From NCBI RefSeq assembly GCF_017601095.1, contig NZ_JAGFUX010000004.1:62001-126000 (forward strand): a stretch of 64,000 bases of DNA. Direction: 5' to 3'. Below, one piece after another: positions 52,649 through 62,041 of this stretch. How positions within the stretch are numbered: the first letter of the stretch is position 1; each line of letters opens with the position of its first letter. A program made the translations under genes and the position numbers. Below the pieces are notes generated by a model, which saw only the letters and a program-made list of their open reading frames with translations, did no database searches and was not told where the DNA came from. This DNA is from Streptococcus suis. GTDB lineage: Bacteria > Bacillota > Bacilli > Lactobacillales > Streptococcaceae.

Positions 52649-53477
52649 ATGGTAATTCAATTTCCATGACAATCGGTGTATGGTCTTGGCGAGCACCGGA
52701 GTCAATCATAGCTGATTTGGTCACCTTGTCAGCGATACGGTCGCTAACCAACCAGTAGTCGATTCTCCAACCTGTGTTGTTGATTTTGCTGGTGCGGCTG
52801 CGTTGTGCCCACCAAGTATACGCATTGAGGACATCACCATGCAAGTGGCGGAAGGTATCCGTGAAGCCTTTGGCAAGCAGGTTGGTAAAACCTTCACGCT
52901 CTTCATCTGTAAACCCTGGTGACTGGCGGTTGCTGGCTGGGTTGGCAAGGTCGATTTCTTTGTGAGCAACGTTGTAGTCACCTGTGGCTAAGACAGGCTT
53001 TTGGCTGTCAAGCTGTGATAGGTATTCGGCATACTGGACGTCCCAGATTTGGCGGTCTGAAAGTCTCTTCAAGCCATCGCCAGCATTTGGCGTATAAACC
53101 TGGGTAACATAGAAGTCGTCAAACTCTAGCGTGATGATGCGCCCCTCAGAATCCATAGTGGTCGGAGCACCAATTTCCGGGAAGGTAATGGTTGGTGTTA
53201 GATGATTTTTATAAAGGAAGAGGGTGCCAGCGTAGCCCTTGCGTGCAGGCTCAACCGATGAACGCCATGTATTGGCATAGCCTGGGAAGTAGCCTTCGAG
53301 GATTTCCAAGTGCTTCTTGGTTGGTCCCTTGTCAGAGAGTTTGGTTTCCTGAATGGCAATAATGTCGGCATCTTCTGCAACTAGCGTGTCAATGACGGCA
53401 CGGGATAGGAGGGCGCGTGGAGATTCTGCTGTCAAAGCAGCATTGAGGGAATCAATATTCCAAGAAATGAGTTTCAT
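52647..53477 (-). CDS. exoA: exodeoxyribonuclease III (AP endonuclease)
   Basis: The 276-residue enzyme nicks DNA at abasic sites and trims 3' blocked ends in base-excision repair. Signatures: LISWNIDSLNAAL, ADIIAIQETKL with the metal-binding Glu, QVYTPNAGDGLKRL, ATGDYNVAHKEIDLANP and the final DHTPIVMEI with the catalytic Asp-His. AAAGGAACCC precedes the ATG. Confidence 0.97.
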   Translation of the reverse strand: MKLISWNIDSLNAALTAESPRALLSRAVIDTLVAEDADIIAIQETKLSDKGPTKKHLEILEGYFPGYANTWRSSVEPARKGYAGTLFLYKNHLTPTITFPEIGAPTTMDSEGRIITLEFDDFYVTQVYTPNAGDGLKRLSDRQIWDVQYAEYLSQLDSQKPVLATGDYNVAHKEIDLANPASNRQSPGFTDEEREGFTNLLAKGFTDTFRHLHGDVLNAYTWWAQRSRTSKINNTGWRIDYWLVSDRIADKVTKSAMIDSGARQDHTPIVMEIELP

Positions 53478-53633
53478 ATGGGTTCCTTTTTCTAGTTTTA
53501 TCGTGTTTTATTATACCAAAAATCTCTTGACCAAGCGAATCTAGGAACTGGAAAAATCGTTGTATTTTTTGTGTTGCAGTATTAAAAGTATGATACAATA
53601 GTAGCAAGTAAATCTTTGTTTTTGGAGGTTAGG

Positions 53634-55289
53634 ATGAAAAGAACAGTAATCGGCTTTGCCTGGTTGGCACTCGTTTTGGAAATGCTTGTCTATTATTGGT
53701 TCCAATTGCCAGCTCTTAGTATCTACAGTTTAGGTTTTTGGATTTTCCTATTGCAATCTCTGGGCTTTACTTGGTTGATTTTGCTCTTTTCCAGTCCACA
53801 GGGATTGGTCCAAAAGGCCAGTAAATTGTCTGGTAGAAATCGGCAAGTAGAAACCTATGAGTTGAATAAGTCTTTGCCTGCCCATTTGGTTTGGTTAGGT
53901 CGGGCTTGGATTTTCGTTATTCTTGCCTTGATGGTGCTAGGGTTTGCAAATTCACGGATTTTTCGTGCCAAAGATTATGCCAATGTGGTGACGGTCCAGG
54001 ATGCGGATTTTAAGGAGGATTTTCCAGAAACGGATATTTCAAAGCTAGCCCTTTTGGATCGGGCTTCTGCAGAGAAAATCGGTGATACCTATTTAGGGAC
54101 CATTGATAAGGTTTCTCAGTTTGGCATTTCAGATGATTACCGTCAGATTACCATTGGTCAGCAGCCCTATCGGGTTTCACCGCTTGAGTACAAGAGCATT
54201 TGGAAGTGGATTAGCAATCATCAAGATGGGATTGAATACTATGTTAAGGTAAATCAAACGACAGGTAAGGCAGAGTTGGCAAAACTCAGCAAGGCCATGC
54301 ATTACTCCGATTCTGAGTACCTGATGAATGACACCATGCGCCACCTCCGCTTCCAGTACCCAACGACCATTTTTGGCAAACCATCCTTTGAAGTAGATGA
54401 CGAAGGAAACCCTTATTACATTGCGACCATCTATCAGCCACAGTTTGGACTATCTTCGAACGACCCAGTTGGAGCAGTTGTCTTGGATGCTGTGACAGGT
54501 GAAAGCAAGCGCTATGATCTTGCAGACATCCCAGAATGGGTGGACCGAGTGTATTCTGCCACAAATGTGATCAGTCGTGTGGATGATCACTATACCTATC
54601 AGAATGGCTTTTGGAACACCATTTTCAGTCAAACTGGCGTGAAAAATACGACGGATAGTTACAACTACATTACCATTGGTTCAGATATATATCTCTACAC
54701 AGGGATTACCTCCGCAACAGCAGATTCTTCTAACCTGGGCTTTATTCTTGTCAATATGCGGACCCGCCAAATCACTAACTACAAGCTTGCGTCTGCGACA
54801 GAAACGGCAGCACAAGAATCAGCAGAAGGGGAGGTGCAGGAAAAAGGCTATCAGGCAACTGCACCTAGTCTGGTAAAATTCTCTGACAAAGCCTATTACC
54901 TGGTTTCCTTGAAAGATGATGCAGGACTGGTTAAAACCTATGCTTTGGTCGATGCAGAAGATTACCAGCAAGTAACAGTCAATAACGATTTGACGAGCTT
55001 GATTTCACAGGTGTCTGGTTCAGATGCTTCCAGTCTGGCAGGTGTCTCTAGTGATGGTTCGACCGCAAGTCAGGATATTCAAGTGATTGAAGGAACTATT
55101 GAGGCCTTAGGAAGTCAGATGATTGGAGGAACAACTGTTTATTACTTGCAATCTCAGGGAACGATTTATAAAGTGAAAGCAAGTGAAGATGCGACAGACC
55201 AGTTGCCATTTATGAAAGTTGGCGATCATTTCACCGGTCAATTGGCTAAAAATAACTACCTCAATCAATTTACCGTAGAAACAAAATAA
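53634..55289 (+). CDS. large membrane-anchored protein of unknown function
   Basis: The 551-residue protein has two hydrophobic helices near the N-terminus (FAWLALVLEMLVYYWFQLP and LGFWIFLLQSLGFTWLILLF), a third at about residue 95-115 (WIFVILALMVLGFANSR), and then a long polar, mostly beta-rich part. That part includes VKVNQTTGKAEL and GAVVLDAVTGESKRYDLADIP, phrases like those of PepSY-type domains, and a C-terminal small domain. I do not recognise the family. The start at 53634 has TGGAGG in front. It is a single gene ended by a terminator. Confidence 0.8.
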   Translation: MKRTVIGFAWLALVLEMLVYYWFQLPALSIYSLGFWIFLLQSLGFTWLILLFSSPQGLVQKASKLSGRNRQVETYELNKSLPAHLVWLGRAWIFVILALMVLGFANSRIFRAKDYANVVTVQDADFKEDFPETDISKLALLDRASAEKIGDTYLGTIDKVSQFGISDDYRQITIGQQPYRVSPLEYKSIWKWISNHQDGIEYYVKVNQTTGKAELAKLSKAMHYSDSEYLMNDTMRHLRFQYPTTIFGKPSFEVDDEGNPYYIATIYQPQFGLSSNDPVGAVVLDAVTGESKRYDLADIPEWVDRVYSATNVISRVDDHYTYQNGFWNTIFSQTGVKNTTDSYNYITIGSDIYLYTGITSATADSSNLGFILVNMRTRQITNYKLASATETAAQESAEGEVQEKGYQATAPSLVKFSDKAYYLVSLKDDAGLVKTYALVDAEDYQQVTVNNDLTSLISQVSGSDASSLAGVSSDGSTASQDIQVIEGTIEALGSQMIGGTTVYYLQSQGTIYKVKASEDATDQLPFMKVGDHFTGQLAKNNYLNQFTVETK

Positions 55290-55294
55290 TCCAA

Positions 55295-55323
55295 TGGGCT
55301 GATTGAAATCAGCTCATTTTTTC
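55295..55323 (+). terminator. terminator of the unknown membrane protein gene
   Basis: TGGGCTGATT and AATCAGCTCA pair (one wobble) around GAA and are followed by six T. Confidence 0.85.
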
Positions 55324-55387
55324 GTGCTAAGATGCTTATTTCATGGTATAATGATTCAGTTTGAAAAAATTGTGTAAAGGAGATTAC

Positions 55388-56785
55388 ATGAATCTATTTC
55401 GAAAGAAAACTTTGGGAAATTCAAAGACAGCCATGCACCGTCACTTGAGATTGGTTGACCTGATTCTTCTTGGAATTGGTTCCATGGTTGGAACGGGAAT
55501 TTTTACTGTAACGGGGTTGGCAGCTGCAGAATATGCAGGCCCTGCCTTGGTCATCTCTATCTTAATCGCGGCGGTTTCAGTTGGTTTGACAGCATTGTTT
55601 TATGCTGAATATGCCTCTCGCATCCCAGCAAATGGGGGTGCCTATGGGTACTTGTATTCCATTTTTGGGGAATTTCCTGCTTGGTTAGCGGGCTGGTTGA
55701 CCATCATGGAATTTTTAACAGCTGTTTCGAGTGTTGCCTCTGGTTGGGGAGCCTACTTGAAGGGGCTCTTAGTCAATATGGGGATTACCTTACCTACTGC
55801 CTTGAATGGCACTTTTAATCCTCAAGCAGGGACCTATATCGATATCCTTCCTGTCTTGGTACTTGGTTTTGTAGTGGGGGTAGTTCTCTTAAATTCTAAG
55901 GCAGCTCTTCGTTTCAATTCTGCCCTGGTTATTCTGAAATTTTCTGCCTTAGCACTCTTTTTGCTCGTTGGAATCAGTCATCTTCAACCAGCGAATTGGT
56001 CCAATTTTGCCCCCTATGGCTTTGGTGCTTTCTATGGTGGTGAGGCGGGAATTATGGCCGGTGCCTCGCTCATGTTTTTTGCTTTCTTAGGCTTTGAGTC
56101 TATCTCTCTTGCAATCGATGAAGTGAAGCAGCCTGAAAAAAATGTTCCCAAGGGAATTGTTATTTCCCTGTCCATTGTCACCATTCTTTATATCCTAGTG
56201 ACTCTGGTCCTAACTGGGATGGTTCATTACAGTCAGTTGAATGTAGCGGATGCGGTTGCCTTTGCGTTGCGACAAGTGGGCATGGGTTGGGCAGCATCTT
56301 ATGTCTCGATTGTTGCGATTTTGACTCTCATTACAGTGTGTATTTCGATGACTTACGCTCTATCGCGAATGGTTTACTCCATTAGCCGCGATGGTCTCTT
56401 GCCAAAATCTCTCAGTCAATTAACCACAAAGAGCAAGGTGCCAAAAAATGCAACCATCTTAGTTGGCATTTTTGCTGCAATCTGTGCAGGCGTTTTTCCT
56501 CTTGCATCCATCGCTTCCTTCTTGAATATCTGTACTCTGGCTTATCTGATTCTCTTGGCCGCAGGGATTATTCGATTGAGACAGAAGGAAGGCCCGGCAA
56601 AAGAAGGACAATTCTCTACTCCATTGGTTCCGATTTTGCCAATCATCTCTATCTTGATTTGCTTGTCCTTTATGTTTCAATATGGACTGGCAACTTGGCT
56701 AGCCTTCTTCCTAGCCTTGCTCATCGGAACAGGTATTTATCTCTTTTACGGCTACAAGCATTCCGAACTCAATCATTTGAAATAA
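55388..56785 (+). CDS. APC-family amino acid permease
   Basis: The 465-residue protein has about twelve membrane helices. It has the APC signature LGIGSMVGTGIFTVTG, the YAEYASRIPANGGAYGYLY segment of cationic amino acid/YfnA-type transporters, and FFAFLGFESISLAIDEVKQPEKNVPKGI in part. It should import an amino acid with protons; the substrate is unknown. The start at 55388 is chosen because AAAGGAGATTAC precedes it. Confidence 0.9.
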   Translation: MNLFRKKTLGNSKTAMHRHLRLVDLILLGIGSMVGTGIFTVTGLAAAEYAGPALVISILIAAVSVGLTALFYAEYASRIPANGGAYGYLYSIFGEFPAWLAGWLTIMEFLTAVSSVASGWGAYLKGLLVNMGITLPTALNGTFNPQAGTYIDILPVLVLGFVVGVVLLNSKAALRFNSALVILKFSALALFLLVGISHLQPANWSNFAPYGFGAFYGGEAGIMAGASLMFFAFLGFESISLAIDEVKQPEKNVPKGIVISLSIVTILYILVTLVLTGMVHYSQLNVADAVAFALRQVGMGWAASYVSIVAILTLITVCISMTYALSRMVYSISRDGLLPKSLSQLTTKSKVPKNATILVGIFAAICAGVFPLASIASFLNICTLAYLILLAAGIIRLRQKEGPAKEGQFSTPLVPILPIISILICLSFMFQYGLATWLAFFLALLIGTGIYLFYGYKHSELNHLK

Positions 56786-56788
56786 GTT

Positions 56789-56817
56789 AAATCCCTGTTC
56801 CATACAGGGATTTTCTT
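56789..56817 (+). terminator. permease terminator
   Basis: AAATCCCTG and CAGGGATTT pair around TTCCATA, followed by TCTT. Confidence 0.8.
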
Positions 56818-56899
56818 GCCTATATTGTCTTGCAAAAAAATATTGGATGGTCTATAATAAACATATAAAAGATAGGTCCGATTGAGAGGAGGAAAGTCT

Positions 56900-57781
56900 A
56901 TGACAAATCAATCGATTCGTGAACGTGCTCGAGCAATTTGGTCAAGTACAGATGGTCTGATTGGAATCTTTTTAGTTCCAGTTTTGCTGGGTTTACTAGT
57001 TGAACTAGTCAATCATTTGCTCAATTCCATCTTATTGGTGAGTAAATTTCGTTATTTTTATCAGCAGATTCCTGTTTACAATGACGGCACTCACTTCCAG
57101 CATGTGACGCTTGATTTTGGGATTGAATATACTTTTTTGTTTCAATTCCTTGTTGAATTGCTCTTCCTAGTTACCCTGTTTCAGGTTTTGCAACGGGTTC
57201 GTGAAGTGACGCGTCAGCTTTCTTATAAGGAGAGTTTCCGCATTCTATTTGGACCACGTTTTGTGCCGATTGTCTTAGCGACCATGGTGAAGGAGTTTTG
57301 TCTCTATCTAGCCTCCCTTCCTTTGATTGTCGGCTTAGTCACTGGACTCGGTCTAATTCTAACACCAAATCTCTATTTTCTGTCTTACGGGAATTTGCCC
57401 GATTTTAGTCCACTTGTGACCACGAGCGTCGGTCTCATTAGTCTGGGTCTGACAGTCTTTGGCATACTCTTATTTCTCTATGTTGACTTGAGCCTGAAGC
57501 CTATGTACTTCTTGTTGTATGATCAGTTGGAAGCTGGGGTATTTCAAAATCCCTTCAAACTGATGAAACAAAGTTGGCAGTTGATGAAAGGGCATCGCAT
57601 GAGACTCTTTCTTTTGGATTTGTCTTTCTTCTTCTGGTGGATTGGTATACTATTGACATTCGGTCTCTTGGCGATTTATGTAATACCCTATTATTGGACG
57701 TGTCAAGCCCTTTTCTATGAAGATCGCAAAAGCCAGTCTGCTGATTTGTATCAGACATTTTTTCTGACTGCAACAAAATAA
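56900..57781 (+). CDS. DUF975-family membrane protein
   Basis: The 293-residue protein starts MTNQSIRERARAIWSSTDGLIG and has about six hydrophobic helices, ending with YYWTCQALFYEDRKSQ. The N-terminal R-x-x-A-R and the C-terminal Y-x-x-[TA]-x-A-x-FY-x-D match the DUF975 pattern. The function is unknown. The start at 56900 is set by GGAGGAAAG. Confidence 0.82.
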   Translation: MTNQSIRERARAIWSSTDGLIGIFLVPVLLGLLVELVNHLLNSILLVSKFRYFYQQIPVYNDGTHFQHVTLDFGIEYTFLFQFLVELLFLVTLFQVLQRVREVTRQLSYKESFRILFGPRFVPIVLATMVKEFCLYLASLPLIVGLVTGLGLILTPNLYFLSYGNLPDFSPLVTTSVGLISLGLTVFGILLFLYVDLSLKPMYFLLYDQLEAGVFQNPFKLMKQSWQLMKGHRMRLFLLDLSFFFWWIGILLTFGLLAIYVIPYYWTCQALFYEDRKSQSADLYQTFFLTATK

Positions 57782-57786
57782 TGCTC

Positions 57787-57820
57787 AAAAAAAAAAGCCT
57801 GTTAAGCAGGCTTCTTTTTC
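57787..57820. terminator. bidirectional terminator between DUF975 and CPBP genes
   Basis: AAGCCTG and CAGGCTT pair around TTAAG with a long A-run before and CTTTTTC after. Confidence 0.85.
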
Positions 57821-58674
57821 TTTAAAAATAAATCGTAGGTTAACCAGCAGATAATTAGGGATTGGACCAAGAGGCTGATGATGGAGCCTTCGACCCCGAA
57901 ATCACCACCTGATAGCCACTCCGGTCCTAAAGTGCGAACTTGGATAAAGGCTTGGCCAGCATGAGTTCCACTGACAGGAAAGGCAAAGACATTGCCTTGG
58001 AAACAGTTCCAAGCAGCATGTAAGCCACCAATCAGCCAGATAGTTCCTGTCTTTAGCATAACCAGGCAGGCGAGGAGGGCAAAGAGTGTCAGATCCAAGA
58101 GAGGAATGATGGAGATGGCGTCATTTCCCAAGTGGAGTGCAGTGAAAAAGAGTGATGAAATGAGGATACCAACCGGTAGATTGTAGCGAGCTGCTAGAGA
58201 TGAAAACATCCAACCTCTGGTTAGTAATTCTTCCGTTGTTCCTTGGATAGACCAAGCCAGGATTAGAATCAAAAATTGTCCCAAAAATAGTGGTGAAAAA
58301 TGGAAGCTAACAAATTCAATGGCACCACAGACCCACATCAAGGCAACACAGCTAATCAACATAGTTGCTCCCAAGCCCCATCCCAGAAGAAAATCCTTGA
58401 CGGCACTCGTTTTGGTCAAACCGATTCCAAGCCAGGGGCTGATTTCTACCTTTCTTGCCCACAGAATGACAGCTAAACTGATAAAGGCAAAGGCAAATAA
58501 TTCAAAGCAAAGTGTTATAAAAGTATTTTCCTCAAAGGCAACTATAAAGGGCATCAAGGCAAAATAGCCAATCATTTCCGCAACAAGAGTCAGTAAAAGA
58601 CCGACTACAGGGGATAGGAACAAATTTAAATTAAAGGATGATTTGGCTTTTTCGGAAATGAATGCTATCTTCAT
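57802..58674 (-). CDS. CPBP-family intramembrane metalloprotease
   Basis: The 290-residue membrane protein has the CPBP (Abi/CAAX protease-like) motifs in order: TTEELLTRGWMF with the EExxxR signature, FFTALHLGN with a metal-binding His, and GLHAAWNCFQGN with the HxxxN. About eight hydrophobic helices surround them. Family members include bacteriocin immunity and regulatory proteases; no bacteriocin gene lies nearby. AGGAGAATAGTATG precedes it. Confidence 0.9.
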   Translation of the reverse strand: MKIAFISEKAKSSFNLNLFLSPVVGLLLTLVAEMIGYFALMPFIVAFEENTFITLCFELFAFAFISLAVILWARKVEISPWLGIGLTKTSAVKDFLLGWGLGATMLISCVALMWVCGAIEFVSFHFSPLFLGQFLILILAWSIQGTTEELLTRGWMFSSLAARYNLPVGILISSLFFTALHLGNDAISIIPLLDLTLFALLACLVMLKTGTIWLIGGLHAAWNCFQGNVFAFPVSGTHAGQAFIQVRTLGPEWLSGGDFGVEGSIISLLVQSLIICWLTYDLFLKKKKPA

Positions 58675-58787
58675 ACTATTCTCCTTGCTTGTGTTTAGTA
58701 CCAGTCTATCATATTTTCCTATGGAAAACTAGACGGGATCTCGATTAGCGTGTTATAATGATACAAAAGTATACAAGGAGATAATCT

Positions 58788-59399
58788 ATGCAATTACAGG
58801 ATTGGCTAGCAGATTTTCAATTTGGAGAACACCAATTGGTAGGTCCATTTTTTTATGCGACCCCTGTGGCGCTCCGATTTGAGATTGGTCCTGCGGATGA
58901 GGCTGAGCAGCTTTCTAGAAAAGTGTATCTGGATAGGGCTTATGCGCGTGCGGTTGAGCTTTTGGGGCGGGCTAGTTCAGCATACGACTATGTGGTTCTT
59001 TCGCTGCTTCGACAGGAAGATAGGGATATAGACACCTACCTCTGGCATTTTACATCGAAATTTAATTTTAACAAGTGTCCTGAGCCTGACTTGATTGAAG
59101 TGGAGGACTGGACGGGAGAAGTGCTGGTCTATGAACGCTATCTTTTTCCGGTCGCTGACCAAGATTTGAAAGCTCTCTTGTGGGAGATTATCAAGGCTGA
59201 CCATGGTGGCTTTAACTACCTTTCTGCTTCTCTTATCTTTCTATCTAGCAAGGAAAAGGTTCTGTATCATTGCTATGATGATAGGGGAGTGGATATCGCG
59301 GTGGTGGATGATGACAAGCGTCGCCAGCTTTTTACAGATTGTCATGACCTGCTTTTTGATTATGATATGGAGGAGATGGTGAGGAGGATGGATTTTTAA
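58788..59399 (+). CDS. DUF3885-domain protein
   Basis: The 203-residue soluble protein ends with IIKADHGGFNYLSASLIFLSS and VLYHCYDDRGVDIAVVDDDKRRQ, which match the DUF3885 signature. Function unknown; such genes are often found singly and some resemble immunity proteins of contact systems. It has its own TATAAT promoter and an AAGGAGATAA ribosome site. Confidence 0.8.
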   Translation: MQLQDWLADFQFGEHQLVGPFFYATPVALRFEIGPADEAEQLSRKVYLDRAYARAVELLGRASSAYDYVVLSLLRQEDRDIDTYLWHFTSKFNFNKCPEPDLIEVEDWTGEVLVYERYLFPVADQDLKALLWEIIKADHGGFNYLSASLIFLSSKEKVLYHCYDDRGVDIAVVDDDKRRQLFTDCHDLLFDYDMEEMVRRMDF

Positions 59400-59416
59400 A
59401 AACTAATATAAAAATG

Positions 59417-59463
59417 CCCATGATATACTACGTATACCATGGGTTTGACTTTCAGTCAAACCC
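59417..59463. terminator. two tandem hairpins downstream of the DUF3885 gene
   Basis: CCCATGATATAC pairs with GTATACCATGGG (11 of 12), and the same GGG begins a second stem GGGTTTGAC/GTCAAACCC with a TTTCA loop. The two structures exclude each other at their junction. No T-run follows. They lie at the left edge of the accessory region. Confidence 0.6.
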
Positions 59464-59518
59464 TAATAACAACAGTCCTATCACAAAATAAGATTAGGAA
59501 TCTGAATGGTGTATTTAG

Positions 59519-59524
59519 TATAAT
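59519..59524 (+). promoter_or_regulatory. -10 element before the truncated left-flank gene
   Basis: TATAAT lies about 73 bases before the ATG at 59598. No clear -35. Confidence 0.4.
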
Positions 59525-59597
59525 AACGTGGGTTATTTTTTCATCAAACGCTCCTTTTGTACTAATACAAATGTGTTAGGAAAAGCTAGGAGATCTT

Positions 59598-59903
59598 ATG
59601 GCAAAGTTTGATATTATTACAATCGAAGACAAGATTCAGCAGTTACTGGAAGTTGGTTTAGACCAAGCTTCTTTTATCTATGAATTCTTGTCTTTTTATG
59701 ATATTCCAAAAGCGACTATCACCCGTATCCGAAAAGAACAAAGTGGTGAAATCAAGAACAAGCTCTACTTCAAGACGGTTCCTACTGACAAGTCGGTTGT
59801 GGCAGGTGTTGCTGAGATTGAAGAAGCAATCAAGGATAAAAAATCACAACTTAGAATGAGATATTTCATAAATTATAAAGTGTGTGAGGTTGAAAATACG
59901 TAA
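59598..59903 (+). pseudogene. N-terminal remnant of a longer gene, cut by the restriction-modification block
   Basis: A 101-residue frame starts MAKFDIITIEDKIQQLLEVG with a good AGGAG ribosome site. Residues 1-84 or so have normal composition for the genome. After KDKKSQ the sequence turns into an AT-rich, low-complexity tail (RYFINYKVCEVENT) and stops. I take it as the 5' part of a larger gene, possibly a type IIG/N6-adenine methyltransferase (recalled family resemblance, not shown here), whose middle has been replaced. A matching 3' remnant lies at 63438-63605. Confidence 0.5.
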
Positions 59904-59941
59904 TATGAATAGGCAGAAAAGGATAGCAAGAGGTTTTAATA

Positions 59942-62041
59942 GTGGGAAACTCAATATTAAATAAAGCAAAATACAGTGGGAATAATACAGATGAATGGTA
60001 TACAGATTATAAAACCGTAGAAAGTGAAGTACAACATTATGAATCTCAATTCATTGGAAAAAAAGTACTTTGTAATTGTGACAACCCATATGATTCCGCT
60101 TTTGCAAAATATTTTCTGAAAAATTTCAATCGATTCAACTTAAAAAAACTGGTATGTATTTCATATGCCAACTCGGAGATTCATTCAAGTGAAGATGGCA
60201 GGGGGCTTATTCTGGAGATTGACGAAATGTCACCTGCTATCATTGATTGTTTAGATGAAAACAAGCTCTTTGACATGCTCGTAAATGATAGAAAGCTTCG
60301 AAAACTAACTGGTGACGGAGATTTTAGAAGCCCAGAATCTATAAAGTATTTAATCGATTCTGATATTGTAGTGACAAATCCACCTTTTTCTAAATTTTCA
60401 GAATTATTCTCATTGCTAACTAAGTATCATAAGAAATATCTCTTGATTAGCAACCAAAATGCAATAACATACAAAGAAATTTTTCCTTATATAAAGAAGA
60501 ATGAAGCTCGTGTAGGCTACCATTTTGGAGATATGTCATTTAGGGTTCCAGATAGTACTGAACCAAGAAAAACAAGGTTTTGGGTGGACGAATTTGGTCA
60601 AAAATGGAGAAGTTTAGGAAATGCAATGTGGCTTACAAATTTAGAGGTTCCCACTAATAGCAAAAAGAAGCTTGTTTTGACTCACAAATTCATAGAAGGT
60701 AATTATCCGAAGTATGATAATTTTGATGCAATTCACGTTTACAGAGTTTCAGAAATACCAATGGATTATTATGGAATAATGGGTGTGCCACTTACATATT
60801 TGAAATACCATAATGATGAAATATTTGAAATTGTTGGAGAGGCAAATCATGGTTCTGATAATGAGTATGATCTTTTTAAACCAAAAATAAATGGTAAAGA
60901 AATGTTTAAGCGAATATTGATAAAAAGACGAGAGAGTGATAAAGAAATGGAATTTAGAATACTTGATTTATTTTGTGGTGCAGGAGGTATGTCGTATGGA
61001 ATGCATAAAAATCCTCATTTTGTAACAAAAGTTGCATTAGATGTTAACGAAAAGGTCGCACAGACGTTCAGAAAAAATATCCCAGGCTCAGAATTGATTA
61101 TAGGAGATATAAAGGACAAAGAGATAAAGAAAAAAATAATAGATCTTTCGAAAAAAAATAAAGTAAATATGATTATTGGTGGACCACCATGTCAAGGGTT
61201 CTCGTTAAAAGGTAAGAAGTTAGGGTTAGAGGACCCTAGGAATTTTTTATTTATAGAATTTCTTCATTTAGTTAAGGTGTTGCAACCATTAGTTTTTGTA
61301 ATAGAAAATGTAAAAAATTTGATGTCGACATCAAACGGTTGGTTTAAAGAACAAATTATAAATGAGATAAAGAAACTAGGTTATGAAGTTAGTGTAGGCA
61401 TACTTAGAGCAAGTGATTACGGTGTTCCACAAAATAGAGAGAGAGTCATTTTCTTATGTAGTAAAAAAAATGCAATTTCGTTACCAGAGCCAACAGTCAA
61501 AAGCTTAACAACAGTTCGAGATGCTATTGAAGATTTAGCGTATTTGAATTCAAATGAGGGTGATTTTGAACAGAGTTATATCACAGAAGCAAGAACAGAA
61601 TATCAAAAGCTTATGAGGAAAGATAGTGTGAAACTATATAACCATAAAGCCTCCAATCATTCTGAAATTGCAATTCATAAACTTAGCATGATTCCACCAG
61701 AAAAAGGTAAGGAATATCTTCCAAAAAAACTTTTAGGAAAACAAAAATATAAATCAACGTGGGGTAGATTGAAGTGGGATGAGCCATCCCCTACTATAGA
61801 TACAAGATTTGATGCAGCATCAAATGGTACAAACAATCATCCATTTTTACATCGTTCTATTACACCGAGAGAGGCCGCACGAATTCAGTCGTTTGATGAT
61901 AGATTTATTTTCTATGGTAGTAAGGTTGATATTAGAACACAAATTGGTAATGCAGTGCCACCGCTTATGGCGAAGGCTATTGCTGATCAGATTTATGAAA
62001 ATTTTGTCAATAATGAGGGTGAGGTAATTGAAAATGAATAA
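59942..62041 (+). CDS. fused EcoRI-type adenine methyltransferase and cytosine-5 DNA methyltransferase
   Basis: This 699-residue protein joins two methyltransferases. Residues 1 to about 330 match the EcoRI methylase family: NNTDEWYTDYKTVESEV, VLCNCDNPYDSAFAKYFLKNF, and the m6A catalytic motif NPPF at 146-149. From residue 336 a complete C5 enzyme begins: ILDLFCGAGGMS (motif I), GGPPCQGFS at 413-421 with catalytic Cys417 (motif IV), ENV at 455-457 (motif VI), PQNRERV (motif VIII), a variable region, and QIGNAVPP (motif X). The GTG start at 59942 has AGAGG eight bases upstream; an internal ATG at 60947 could give the C5 part alone. It overlaps the next gene by 8 bases. It should protect DNA from the nuclease genes downstream. 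Confidence 0.92.
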   Translation: MGNSILNKAKYSGNNTDEWYTDYKTVESEVQHYESQFIGKKVLCNCDNPYDSAFAKYFLKNFNRFNLKKLVCISYANSEIHSSEDGRGLILEIDEMSPAIIDCLDENKLFDMLVNDRKLRKLTGDGDFRSPESIKYLIDSDIVVTNPPFSKFSELFSLLTKYHKKYLLISNQNAITYKEIFPYIKKNEARVGYHFGDMSFRVPDSTEPRKTRFWVDEFGQKWRSLGNAMWLTNLEVPTNSKKKLVLTHKFIEGNYPKYDNFDAIHVYRVSEIPMDYYGIMGVPLTYLKYHNDEIFEIVGEANHGSDNEYDLFKPKINGKEMFKRILIKRRESDKEMEFRILDLFCGAGGMSYGMHKNPHFVTKVALDVNEKVAQTFRKNIPGSELIIGDIKDKEIKKKIIDLSKKNKVNMIIGGPPCQGFSLKGKKLGLEDPRNFLFIEFLHLVKVLQPLVFVIENVKNLMSTSNGWFKEQIINEIKKLGYEVSVGILRASDYGVPQNRERVIFLCSKKNAISLPEPTVKSLTTVRDAIEDLAYLNSNEGDFEQSYITEARTEYQKLMRKDSVKLYNHKASNHSEIAIHKLSMIPPEKGKEYLPKKLLGKQKYKSTWGRLKWDEPSPTIDTRFDAASNGTNNHPFLHRSITPREAARIQSFDDRFIFYGSKVDIRTQIGNAVPPLMAKAIADQIYENFVNNEGEVIENE

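Noticed and set aside
59905..60000. Short frame MNRQKRIARGFNSGKLNIK overlapping the methyltransferase start, as a possible controller peptide
   Set aside because: Only 19 residues, no ribosome site and no helix-turn-helix; probably chance.
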